Shown: positions 42,514 to 51,064 of the stretch, piece by piece | Layout of the letters: each line of letters opens with the position of its first letter | Numbering within the stretch: position 1 is the first letter of the stretch | DNA from: Massilia endophytica | GTDB lineage: Bacteria; Pseudomonadota; Gammaproteobacteria; Burkholderiales; Burkholderiaceae_D | Reading direction: 5' to 3' | NCBI RefSeq assembly: GCF_021165955.1 | Contig: NZ_CP088952.1 | Location: 3,906,001 to 3,970,000, forward strand | Length of the DNA stretch: 64,000 nt | Position numbers and translations under genes: made by a program | Notes under the pieces: generated by a model | What the model was told of the DNA's origin: nothing | The model's database searches: none | Seen by the model: the letters and a program-made list of their open reading frames with translations, nothing else

Positions 42514-42837
42514 TTATTTCTGCTGCGAGTAGTAGGCGGCGATGTCGGCGATGTCCTGGTCGCTCAGGCTGACAGCGATGCCCTTCATCGAAGGATGCTT
42601 GCGCTCGCCCTTGGCGTAGCCGCGCAGCGCGTTTTCGATGTACTTGGCGGACTGGCCGCCGATCTTCGGCACCTGGAACACTTCCGGGAAGGTCGCTTTG
42701 TAGCCGGGGATGGCGTGGCAACCGATACACATTTCAATCTTGTTCGGTGCTGCCTCGGCCTTGCCGACGATCTCGGCCGCCGTGGCTGCCTGAGCGGCGC
42801 CCGCGAGCACGAGCAGTGCGAAGATATTTTTCATCAT
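42514..42837 (-). CDS. small periplasmic c-type cytochrome
   Basis: A 107-residue paralogue of the next gene. The signal peptide starts MMKNIFALLVLAGAAQAATA. The haem site is CIGCH (about residue 40), and the axial Met lies in HPSMKGIAVSLSDQDIADIA. The start is uncertain: ATGs at 42852, 42837 and 42834 are all in frame and none has a strong ribosome-binding site; 42837 gives the most typical signal peptide. The pair faces the divergent MoxR operon across about 180 bp. Confidence 0.88.
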   Translation of the reverse strand: MMKNIFALLVLAGAAQAATAAEIVGKAEAAPNKIEMCIGCHAIPGYKATFPEVFQVPKIGGQSAKYIENALRGYAKGERKHPSMKGIAVSLSDQDIADIAAYYSQQK

Positions 42838-43019
42838 GTTGGCTAGCTTCATCAGAGGTAATCGGATACTGCCGTCGCAAAAGTTGACTTTTGCACTATC
42901 AACCTGCGATTTTAACCTGAGAAGGTTCCTGAAGTCCATATTGTTTCTCGGACGCCAAGGCCCGGCCTGGCGATCTCGCGTATACTCGGAAGTTTCCACT
43001 TTCTCCGGGAAATTTGTCC

Positions 43020-43877
43020 ATGCAATCCCCTGCTCAGCGCTTCGAGGGCTCCGAGAACTACGTCGCCACCCATGACCTGAAACTGGCTGTGAATGCGGCC
43101 CTGACCCTGCAGCGCCCCCTGCTGATCAAGGGCGAGCCGGGCACCGGCAAGACCATGCTGGCCGAAGAAGTGGCCGCTGCCCTGGACATGCCACTGATGC
43201 AGTGGCATATCAAATCGACCACGAAAGCCCAGCAGGGCCTCTATGAATACGACGCCGTGTCGCGCCTGCGCGACTCCCAGCTGGGCGACGAGCGAGTGCG
43301 CGACATCCACAATTACATCGTCAAGGGCGTGCTGTGGCAGGCCTTCACCGCGCCGGAGCCGGTGGTGCTGCTGATCGACGAAATCGACAAGGCCGACATC
43401 GAATTCCCCAACGACCTGCTGCGCGAGCTGGATCGCATGGAGTTCTACGTCTACGAAACGCGCGAGATGGTGACGGCAAAACACCGTCCTCTAGTCATCA
43501 TCACCTCCAACAACGAGAAGGAGCTGCCGGACGCCTTCCTGCGCCGCTGCTTCTTCCACTACATTAAATTCCCGGACAAGGACACGATGGAAGCCATCGT
43601 GAAGGTCCACTATCCGAACCTGAAGCAGGAGCTGCTGGCGCAGGCGCTGCGCACCTTCTATGAAGTGCGCGAGGTCTCGGGCCTGAAGAAGAAGCCCTCC
43701 ACCTCCGAATTCCTGGACTGGCTCAAGCTCCTCATGGCCGAAGACATTCCGCCGGAAGCGCTGCGCAGCCAGGACAACAAGACAATCGTGCCGCCCCTGC
43801 ACGGCGCCCTGCTGAAGAACGAGCAGGACGTGCACCTGTTCGAGCGCCTGGTGTTCATGTCGAGGACGAACCGCTGA
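43020..43877 (+). CDS. MoxR-family AAA+ ATPase
   Basis: A 285-residue AAA+ chaperone-like ATPase. Walker A is KGEPGTGKTM (residues 37-46), Walker B is VVLLIDEIDKADIE, and sensor 1 is VIITSNNEKELPDAFLRRCF. MoxR proteins work with VWA-domain partners, the closest named pair being CoxD/CoxE, to mature metal cofactors or protein complexes. The ATG at 43020 is used; an in-frame TTG 6 bp upstream is also possible. Its stop overlaps the GNAT start by one base (TGATG), and the VWA partner follows the GNAT gene. Confidence 0.93.
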   Translation: MQSPAQRFEGSENYVATHDLKLAVNAALTLQRPLLIKGEPGTGKTMLAEEVAAALDMPLMQWHIKSTTKAQQGLYEYDAVSRLRDSQLGDERVRDIHNYIVKGVLWQAFTAPEPVVLLIDEIDKADIEFPNDLLRELDRMEFYVYETREMVTAKHRPLVIITSNNEKELPDAFLRRCFFHYIKFPDKDTMEAIVKVHYPNLKQELLAQALRTFYEVREVSGLKKKPSTSEFLDWLKLLMAEDIPPEALRSQDNKTIVPPLHGALLKNEQDVHLFERLVFMSRTNR

Positions 43878-44464
43878 TGATCAACGTGCTGCCCGTTACG
43901 CTGGAACGGAACGGCGTGCGCCTGGAGCCCCTGGGGCCGCAGCACGCGGACGGCCTGCGCGCCGCCGCTCGCGACGGCGAGCTGTGGAAGCTGCGCATCA
44001 CCTCCGTGCCCGAACCGGAGCAGACGGAGAGCTATATCGCCACCGCGCTGGAGATGCGCCCTTCCCGCCTGGCCTTCGCCGTGATCGATGCCGCCACCGA
44101 TGCCGTCATCGGCACCACGAGCTACCACGACATCGTGCCCGCCATCGACCGCGCCGAAATCGGCTACACCTGGTACGCGCTGAGCCGCCAGCGCTGCCAC
44201 GTCAATACGACGTGCAAGCTGATGCTGCTGACGCACGCCTTCGAAACCTTGGGCTGCGCCCTGGTCGGCTTCCGCACGGACAACTACAATTACCGCTCGC
44301 AGGCCGCCATCGAGCGCCTGGGCGCGAAGAAGGACGGCGTGCTTCGCCATCATGCGATCCGCCGCGACGGCACCGTGCGCGACACCGTCATGTACAGCAT
44401 CGCGCGCGGCGAGTGGCCGGAAGTGAAGGCGCAGCTCAACTACCTGCTGGCGAAGGAACGCTGA
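43877..44464 (+). CDS. GNAT acetyltransferase, RimL-like, inside a MoxR-VWA operon
   Basis: A 195-residue N-acetyltransferase. The N-terminus NVLPVTLERNGVRLEPLGPQ is the RimJ/RimL-type first strand. The acetyl-CoA region is AEIGYTWYALSRQRCHVNTT, followed by LVGFRTDNYNYRSQAAIERLG with the Asn-rich substrate-site motif. The acyl acceptor is unknown. It overlaps both neighbours by one base (TGATG at each end), which implies tight coupling to the MoxR ATPase and VWA genes. Placing an acetyltransferase between these partners is unusual. Confidence 0.9.
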   Translation: MINVLPVTLERNGVRLEPLGPQHADGLRAAARDGELWKLRITSVPEPEQTESYIATALEMRPSRLAFAVIDAATDAVIGTTSYHDIVPAIDRAEIGYTWYALSRQRCHVNTTCKLMLLTHAFETLGCALVGFRTDNYNYRSQAAIERLGAKKDGVLRHHAIRRDGTVRDTVMYSIARGEWPEVKAQLNYLLAKER

Positions 44465-45633
44465 TGCTCATCGACTTCTTCTTCACGCTGAAAGACGCGA
44501 AAATTCCGGTCACGATCAAGGAATTCCTCACGCTGCTCGAAGCGATGGAAAAGAACGTCATCGCGCCATCGATGGACGACTTCTACTACCTCTCGCGCCT
44601 GGCGCTGGTGAAGGACGAAGCCCATTTCGACAAGTTCGACCGCGCCTTTGCCCAGTACTTCAAGGGCATCAACGGCGCCTTCGAGACCAGCAGCGCCATT
44701 CCGCTGGAGTGGCTGGTCAAGCGCATGGAGCGCGAACTGAGCGAAGAGCAGAAGGCGGCGCTGGAGAAGTTCGGCTACGACAAGCTGATGGAACGCCTCC
44801 AGGAGCTGCTGAAGGAGCAGAAGGAACGCCACGAAGGCGGCAGCAAGTGGATAGGCACGGGCGGCACTTCGCCCTTCGGCAACGGCGGCACGAATCCCGA
44901 GGGCATCCGCATCGGCGGCAAGGGCGGCAACCGCACGGCGGTAAAGGTGTGGGAAGCGCGCGCCTACAAGGATTACGACGGCGACCGTGAACTGGGCACG
45001 CGCAACATCAAGGTCGCGCTGCGCCGCCTGCGCAGGTTCGCGCGTGAAGGCGCGGCCGAGGAATTCGCGCTGGAGCAGACCATCCGCGCCACGGCCAACA
45101 ACGCGGGCTACCTCGATATCAAGATGCAGCCCGAGCGCCGCAACAACGTGAAGGTGCTGATGCTCTTCGACGTGGGCGGCACCATGGACGACCACATCGA
45201 ACGCACGGAAGAACTGTTCTCGGCCGCGAAGACCGAATTCAAGAACATGGAGTTCTATTACTTCCACAACTGCGTGTACGACTACCTGTGGAAGAACAAC
45301 CGGCGACGCAACTCCGAGCGCTTCCCCACCTGGGACATACTGCGCAAATACCCGCCCGACACGAAACTGATCTTCGTGGGCGACGCCACCATGAGCCCCT
45401 ACGAAATTTTGCAGCCGGGCGGCTCGGTCGAATACAACAACGAGGAAGCGGGCTCCGAGTGGCTCACGCGCTTCACCAGCGCCTTCCCGAAATTCATCTG
45501 GCTCAATCCCGAGCCGGAGGGGCTGTGGGAGTACCGGCAGTCCATCTCCGTGATCCGCCAGCTGATGAACAACCGCATGTTCCCCATCACGCTCGAAGGC
45601 CTGGAGCGGTCAATGCGCACGCTGAGCAAGTAA
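44464..45633 (+). CDS. VWA-domain protein (CoxE-like), MoxR partner
   Basis: A 389-residue cytosolic protein. The N-terminal helical region starts MLIDFFFTLKDAKIPVTIKE, a Gly-rich stretch (GGTSPFGNGGTNPEG) lies in the middle, and a von Willebrand factor A domain fills the C-terminal third. The metal site is LMLFDVGGTMDDHIERT, in which the usual DxSxS is DxGGT, as in CoxE-type proteins. Partners of MoxR ATPases of this type act as adaptors in complex assembly. It is the third gene of the coupled operon. Confidence 0.9.
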   Translation: MLIDFFFTLKDAKIPVTIKEFLTLLEAMEKNVIAPSMDDFYYLSRLALVKDEAHFDKFDRAFAQYFKGINGAFETSSAIPLEWLVKRMERELSEEQKAALEKFGYDKLMERLQELLKEQKERHEGGSKWIGTGGTSPFGNGGTNPEGIRIGGKGGNRTAVKVWEARAYKDYDGDRELGTRNIKVALRRLRRFAREGAAEEFALEQTIRATANNAGYLDIKMQPERRNNVKVLMLFDVGGTMDDHIERTEELFSAAKTEFKNMEFYYFHNCVYDYLWKNNRRRNSERFPTWDILRKYPPDTKLIFVGDATMSPYEILQPGGSVEYNNEEAGSEWLTRFTSAFPKFIWLNPEPEGLWEYRQSISVIRQLMNNRMFPITLEGLERSMRTLSK

Positions 45634-45634
45634 G

Positions 45635-46462
45635 TCAGCTGAGTCGCAGCAGGCGCTTCAGCACCGAACGCAGCGTCGCATCCGACACCGGCTTGTCCAC
45701 GAAGCCCGCGATGCCTGCGGCCGCCGCGCGCTCCGCGTCATACTCCGCCGCATCCGCGACCATCGGCACCACTACAGTGGAATCCGGCACCGCCTCAGCC
45801 ATAGCGTAAGCGTCGACGACAGCCGTATTGACCAGCATGACAGCCACAGCGCGCTGGCGGCAGGCGGCGATGGCCTCGTCCGCGCCGCCCGCCCAGGAGG
45901 CGGCAACGTCCTGGCGCCGCATGAGCTTTGCGATGTGGACGGCCAGGGCATCGCTGCGGTCCACCACCAGCACCTCGCCGTGCGGCGCGGGCTGGCGCAT
46001 GGCGAGGTACTCGGCGGGATCGGTCAGGTCGAGGTCCACGCGCGGGCTGCGGCGGCGCTCCGTCGGCGCTGGCTGGCCGCTGGCCGCGCGCTCGGCCAGC
46101 GCTTCGGCGCGGCGCTCCACCAGTTTTCCAAGCTCGTGGAACACACTGTCCCACTGTACCGGCAGGCGCAGGTTCGGATAGGGAAAATCGGGATGCGCGA
46201 GTTCGATGCCCGGCGCGCCCAGCACCAGTGCCGGCCGCGTTCCGCCCTGCGTCAGTCCTTCCAGCGCCGCCAGCGTGGACAGATGGGTGCCGTTAGCCAA
46301 ATATAAATCCGGCTCTTGCAAAGAGTGCGCGGACAGGCAAAAATACGCCGGCCCCTTGCCCGGCGCCCGTTTCAGGCCCTGCGCAATGGCGGCGGCAGCC
46401 TGCGGCGGAAAGCCGACCAGGCCTACGGCGAACGGGAACTTCTCGGTCTGCTCAGCGGACAT
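45635..46462 (-). CDS. two-part protein ending in a pseudo-receiver domain
   Basis: A 275-residue protein. The first ~120 residues (FAVGLVGFPPQAAAAIAQGL, LVLGAPGIELAHPDFPYPN) are unassigned; a basic linker follows (TERRRSPRVDLDL). The C-terminal ~120 residues resemble a CheY-like receiver, with GEVLVVDRSDALAVHIAKLM, AVAVMLVNTAVVDAY and IAGFVDKPVSDATLRSVL. The phospho-acceptor Asp after the third strand is replaced by Asn (VMLVN), while the acidic VVDRSD site and the FVDKP lysine are kept. It is likely a phosphorylation-independent signalling or scaffold protein. It is convergent with the VWA gene, 1 bp apart; its partner is unknown. Confidence 0.75.
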   Translation of the reverse strand: MSAEQTEKFPFAVGLVGFPPQAAAAIAQGLKRAPGKGPAYFCLSAHSLQEPDLYLANGTHLSTLAALEGLTQGGTRPALVLGAPGIELAHPDFPYPNLRLPVQWDSVFHELGKLVERRAEALAERAASGQPAPTERRRSPRVDLDLTDPAEYLAMRQPAPHGEVLVVDRSDALAVHIAKLMRRQDVAASWAGGADEAIAACRQRAVAVMLVNTAVVDAYAMAEAVPDSTVVVPMVADAAEYDAERAAAAGIAGFVDKPVSDATLRSVLKRLLRLS

Positions 46463-46583
46463 GCGATGTTGACGTTGTTTTTACGGCATTTAACCACAGT
46501 TCCCGCCCGGATTCGTTCATTCCCCCTTGTTGAGGATAGAATGCGCAGGAATCCGCGTTAACCAAGAACCGCTTCTCTCAAGT

Positions 46584-48581
46584 ATGGCCACTAAAAAACC
46601 TGTTTCCGATTACAGCGAATCATCCATCCGGGTCCTCAAGGGGCTGGAACCAGTCAAGCAGCGTCCGGGCATGTATACCCGCACCGAGAACCCGCTGCAC
46701 ATCATTCAGGAAGTGATCGACAACGCCTCCGACGAGGCGCTCGGCGGCCATTGCAAAAACATTATCGTCACGCAGAACCCTGACGGCAGCGTGACGGTGG
46801 ACGACGACGGCCGCGGCATCCCGGTCGGCCTGCACCCCGAAGAAAACGTGCCGACGGTGGAGATTGTGTACACCCGCCTGCACGCGGGCGGCAAATTCGA
46901 CAAGGGCTCCGGCGGCGCCTACGCCTTCTCGGGCGGCCTGCACGGCGTGGGCGTGTCCGTCACCAATGCACTCTCGAAGCGCCTTGAAATCTCCGTCTGG
47001 CGCAAGGACGACAAGGGCAACGGCTTCCACACCATCGCCTTCGAGAACGGCGACCTCGTTCAGCCGCTGGCCTCCGAGGCTGCGCCGAAGGACGGCAAGA
47101 AGTCCGGCACGCGCGTCACCGCGTGGCCTGATCCGAAATATTTCGATTCGCCCCTGATCTCGCAGGTGGAGCTCCAGCGCCTGCTGCGCTCCAAGGCCGT
47201 GCTGCTGCCCGGCGTCACCGTCACCCTGATCAACGGCAAGACCGGCGATAAGCAGGTATGGCAGTACAACGACGGCCTGCGCGGCTACCTCACCGAAGCG
47301 CTGGCGCAAACCTCCAGCGGCGAAACCGTGGTGCCCCTGTTCGAGGGCGAGCAGTTCGCCGGACCGGATGCGGAAGGCTTCGCGGAAGGCGAAGGCGCGT
47401 CCTGGGTGGTGGCATGGACGGAGGAAGGCGCCATCGTGCGCGAGTCCTACGTCAACCTGATTCCAACGCCGAACGGCGGCACCCACGAATCCGGCCTGCG
47501 CGATGGCCTGTTCAGCGCCATGAAGAATTTCGTGGAACTGCACTCGCTGCTGCCGAAAGGCGTGAAGCTGCTGCCGGAAGACGTGTTTGCGCGGGCTTCC
47601 TTTGTGCTGTCCGCGAAGGTGCTGGACCCGCAGTTCCAGGGCCAGATCAAGGAACGCCTGAATTCGCGCGATGCGGTGCGCCTGGTATCGACGTATTCCA
47701 AGCCCGCGCTCGAACTGTGGCTGAACCAGCACATCGACTATGGCAAGAAGCTCGCAGAGCTGGTGATCAAGCAGGCCCAGTCCCGCCTGCGCTCGGCGCA
47801 GAAGGTGGAGAAGAAGAAGTCCTCCGGCGTCGCCGTGTTGCCGGGCAAGCTGACGGACTGCGAATCGAGCGACACCGCGCGCACTGAACTCTTCCTGGTG
47901 GAGGGCGACTCTGCGGGCGGCTCGGCCAAGATGGGCCGCGACAAGGAATTCCAGGCCATCCTGCCCCTGCGCGGCAAGGTGCTGAACTCCTGGGAGACGG
48001 ACCGCGACCGCCTGTACGCCAACAACGAGATCCACGACATCGCCGTGGCCATCGGCGTCGATCCGCACAGCTTCGGCGACTCGCCCGACCTTTCGGGCCT
48101 GCGCTACGGGAAGATCTGCATCCTCTCCGATGCGGACGTGGACGGCTCGCACATCCAGGTGCTGCTGCTCACGCTCTTCTTCCGCCACTTCCCGGCCCTG
48201 ATCGAGAATGGCAATATCTGCATCGCCCGCCCGCCCCTGTACCGGGTGGACGCGCCGGCGCGCGGCAAGAAGCCGATCCAGAAGCTCTACGCGCTGGATG
48301 ACGGCGAGCTCACCGCCATCGAGGACAAGCTGCGCAAGGACGGCCTGAAAGACGGCAGCTGGTCCATCTCCCGCTTCAAGGGCCTGGGCGAGATGAACGC
48401 CGAGCAGCTGTGGGAAACCACCATGAACCCGGACACCCGCCGCCTGCTCCCGGTATCGCTGGGCGATTTCGCCCACACCGAAGCCGCCGCGCGCTTCAAC
48501 ATGCTGATGGGTAAAGGCGAAGCCGCCGCCCGCCGCGCATGGATCGAGGAGCACGGCAACGAAGTGGAAGCGGACATCTAA
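46584..48581 (+). CDS. parE: DNA topoisomerase IV subunit B
   Basis: A 665-residue ATPase subunit of topoisomerase IV, which separates daughter chromosomes. The GHKL ATPase domain shows IQEVIDNASDEALGGHC and DDDGRGIPVGLHPEE, then GGLHGVGVSVTNALS. The TOPRIM domain has LFLVEGDSAGGSAKMGRDKEFQAILPL and the metal-binding ILSDADVDGSHIQ. The length and the short C-terminus are those of ParE, not GyrB. The ATG at 46584 matches the conserved N-terminus. The gene lies 18 bp before parC. Confidence 0.96.
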   Translation: MATKKPVSDYSESSIRVLKGLEPVKQRPGMYTRTENPLHIIQEVIDNASDEALGGHCKNIIVTQNPDGSVTVDDDGRGIPVGLHPEENVPTVEIVYTRLHAGGKFDKGSGGAYAFSGGLHGVGVSVTNALSKRLEISVWRKDDKGNGFHTIAFENGDLVQPLASEAAPKDGKKSGTRVTAWPDPKYFDSPLISQVELQRLLRSKAVLLPGVTVTLINGKTGDKQVWQYNDGLRGYLTEALAQTSSGETVVPLFEGEQFAGPDAEGFAEGEGASWVVAWTEEGAIVRESYVNLIPTPNGGTHESGLRDGLFSAMKNFVELHSLLPKGVKLLPEDVFARASFVLSAKVLDPQFQGQIKERLNSRDAVRLVSTYSKPALELWLNQHIDYGKKLAELVIKQAQSRLRSAQKVEKKKSSGVAVLPGKLTDCESSDTARTELFLVEGDSAGGSAKMGRDKEFQAILPLRGKVLNSWETDRDRLYANNEIHDIAVAIGVDPHSFGDSPDLSGLRYGKICILSDADVDGSHIQVLLLTLFFRHFPALIENGNICIARPPLYRVDAPARGKKPIQKLYALDDGELTAIEDKLRKDGLKDGSWSISRFKGLGEMNAEQLWETTMNPDTRRLLPVSLGDFAHTEAAARFNMLMGKGEAAARRAWIEEHGNEVEADI

Positions 48582-48599
48582 ACAGAACACGAATTCGAC

Positions 48600-50933
48600 A
48601 TGACTCAAGCAAACCTCTTTGACGAGCCGCAGCCGGAACAGCCGGGCGGCAATGGCGGCGACGGCGGCGAAACGCTGACGCTGTCCACCTTCGCCGAGCG
48701 CGCCTATCTCGATTACGCCATCTCCGTGGTGAAGGGCCGCGCCCTGCCGGACGTGTGCGACGGCCAGAAGCCGGTGCAGCGCCGCATCCTGTATTCGATG
48801 AATGAACTGGGCCTGAACGCCACGGCCAAGCCGCGCAAGTCCGCCACCGTGGTGGGCGACGTGCTGGGTAAGCTGCACCCGCACGGCGACCAGTCGGTGT
48901 ACGACGCCCTGGTGCGCATGGCGCAGGACTTCTCGCTGCGCTATCCCCTGATCGACGGCCAGGGCAACTTCGGCTCGCGCGACGGCGACGGCGCCGCGGC
49001 AATGCGATATACCGAAGCGCGCCTCACGCCGATCTCGCGCCTGCTGCTGGACGAAATCCACCAGGGCACGGTGGACTTCATTCCGAACTATGACGGTTCC
49101 TCCGAAGAACCGGCCCTGTTGCCCGCGCGCCTGCCCATGGTGCTGCTGAACGGCGCATCCGGCATTGCGGTGGGCCTCGCGACCGAGATCCCCTCGCACA
49201 ACCTGCGCGAAGTGGCCGATGCGGCCGTGGCGCTGATCCGCAACCCCAAGCTCTCGCATGCGGAACTGATGAACATTGTTCCCGGTCCGGACTATCCAGG
49301 CGGCGGCCAGCTGATTACGCCAGCGGCGCAGATTGCGGACATGTACGCCTCGGGCCGCGGCAGCATGAAGGTGCGCGCGCGCTGGAAAATCGAAGAGCTG
49401 GCCCGCGGCCAGTGGCAGGCCGTAGTCTACGAACTGCCGCCGGGGACTTCCGCGCAGAAGGTGCTGGAGGAGATCGAAGAGCTCACCAATCCAAAGGTCA
49501 AGCTGGGCAAGAAGGCGCTGTCGCCGGAACAGCTGGCGCTCAAGTCGCTCATTCTCGGCTCGCTCGACACCATCCGCGACGAATCGGGCCGCAATGCGCC
49601 GGTGCGCCTGGTGTTCGAACCCAAGTCCAAGAACCAGGACCAGACCGAATTCATGCTGATGCTGCTGGCGCATACCTCGCTGGAGACTTCGGCGCCGATG
49701 AATCTCGTGATGATCGGCGGCGACGGACGCCCGCGCCAGAAAGGCCTGGGCGAAGTGCTGCAGGAGTGGATCGACTTCCGCTTCTCCACGGTTACGCGCC
49801 GCACGCAGTTCCGCCTGGCGAAAGTGGATGACCGCATCCACATTCTGGAAGGCCGCGAGACCATCCTCCTGAATATCGATGAAGTGATCCACATCATCCG
49901 CAATTCGGACGAACCGAAGGCGGCGCTGATCGAACGCTTCCGCCTCAGCGACCGGCAGGCCGAAGACATCCTCGAGATCCGCCTGCGCCAGCTGGCGCGC
50001 CTGGAAGCGATCAAGATCCAGCAGGAGCTGGCGGACCTGCGCAAGGAAAAGCAGACCTTGCAGGACCTGCTCGACAATCCATCGTCGATGAAGCGCCTGA
50101 TCATCAAGGAAATCGAAGCGGACGCCAAGCAGTTCGGCGACGCGCGCCGCACCCTGATCGAAGAAGCGCAGAAGGCTGTCGTGGAACAGAAGGTGGCGGA
50201 CGAACCGGTCACCGTCATCATCTCCGAAAAGGGCTGGGTACGCGCGCGTACCGGCATCGGCCACGACCCGGCGCAGTTCACCTTCAAGGCTGGCGATTCG
50301 CTGTACGGCGCCTTCGAGTGCCGCACGGTGGACACCCTGCTCGGCTTCGGCGACAACGGCAAGGTGTACTCCGTGCCGGTGGCGGCGCTGCCGAACGCAC
50401 GCGGCGACGGCGTGCCGATCACCACCCTGGTCGACCTTTCGGGCGGCGCGCGCCTGCTGCACTACTTCGCTGGCCCCGCAAACACCCAGCTGCTGATGGC
50501 ATCCGATGCAGGCTTCGGCTTCATTGCGAAGGCGGGAGACATGGTGAGCCGCCTGAAGGGCGGCAAGGCCTTCATCACGCTGGATGAAGGCGCGAAGCCG
50601 CTGCCCCCGACGGTGGTGGCGGAAGGCAGCAGCGCCATCGCGGTGATTTCGGAAAAAGCCAACCTGCTGGTCTTCGGCATGGACGAAATGAAGGTACTGT
50701 CCAACGGCGGCCGTGGCGTCACGCTGATGGACCTGGGCGACAAGGAAAAGCTGGTCGCCGCGCGCGCCATCACGCAAAAAGGCGTGACAGTGCTAGGCAC
50801 GGGCAACGCCTCCAAGCCCAAGGAAGAGAAGCTCGGTGCGACGGCGCTGGCCCCGCACATCGGCAAGCGCGCCCGCAAAGGCAAGCCCATGCCAACCCGC
50901 ATCAAACCCACCGGCCTCCTCCCGAACAGCTAA
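48600..50933 (+). CDS. parC: DNA topoisomerase IV subunit A
   Basis: A 777-residue DNA-cleavage subunit. The catalytic Tyr lies in AAMRYTEARLTPI. The winged-helix segment around the quinolone-resistance region is LHPHGDQSVYDALVRMAQ: Gln replaces the Ser at the position of E. coli ParC Ser80, and Asp replaces Glu84. The ParC C-terminal pinwheel follows (residues ~500-770), with a low-complexity end. Length and adjacency to parE identify ParC rather than GyrA. Confidence 0.96.
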   Translation: MTQANLFDEPQPEQPGGNGGDGGETLTLSTFAERAYLDYAISVVKGRALPDVCDGQKPVQRRILYSMNELGLNATAKPRKSATVVGDVLGKLHPHGDQSVYDALVRMAQDFSLRYPLIDGQGNFGSRDGDGAAAMRYTEARLTPISRLLLDEIHQGTVDFIPNYDGSSEEPALLPARLPMVLLNGASGIAVGLATEIPSHNLREVADAAVALIRNPKLSHAELMNIVPGPDYPGGGQLITPAAQIADMYASGRGSMKVRARWKIEELARGQWQAVVYELPPGTSAQKVLEEIEELTNPKVKLGKKALSPEQLALKSLILGSLDTIRDESGRNAPVRLVFEPKSKNQDQTEFMLMLLAHTSLETSAPMNLVMIGGDGRPRQKGLGEVLQEWIDFRFSTVTRRTQFRLAKVDDRIHILEGRETILLNIDEVIHIIRNSDEPKAALIERFRLSDRQAEDILEIRLRQLARLEAIKIQQELADLRKEKQTLQDLLDNPSSMKRLIIKEIEADAKQFGDARRTLIEEAQKAVVEQKVADEPVTVIISEKGWVRARTGIGHDPAQFTFKAGDSLYGAFECRTVDTLLGFGDNGKVYSVPVAALPNARGDGVPITTLVDLSGGARLLHYFAGPANTQLLMASDAGFGFIAKAGDMVSRLKGGKAFITLDEGAKPLPPTVVAEGSSAIAVISEKANLLVFGMDEMKVLSNGGRGVTLMDLGDKEKLVAARAITQKGVTVLGTGNASKPKEEKLGATALAPHIGKRARKGKPMPTRIKPTGLLPNS

Positions 50934-50946
50934 AAGCAGCCGAGCC

Positions 50947-51054
50947 CGTGTCCAACTCTGGTGCCAGGGAAGAAAATTGGACACGGACCCGGCACTAAGC
51001 CGCTAGCGCTGGGCTCGTGTCCAAAAATCTTCCCTGGCACCAGAGTTGGACACG
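50947..51054. repeat. compound palindrome with 39-bp arms between convergent genes
   Basis: The left arm 50947-50985 and right arm 51016-51054 are reverse complements apart from a short A/T stretch. Each arm itself begins CGTGTCCAA and ends TTGGACACG, so each is also a smaller palindrome. About 30 bp separate the arms. It lies between the stops of parC and the Lys/Ala-rich gene. The CGTGTCC/GGACACG ends are shared with the palindrome at 62916-62954. Confidence 0.85.
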
Positions 51055-51064
51055 AACTGAGCTG

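Noticed and set aside
46620..50777. A 1385-codon minus-strand open frame opposite parE and parC
   Set aside because: Antisense shadow: low-complexity Arg/His/Gln/Gly protein with no domain, whereas the plus strand encodes intact ParE and ParC.
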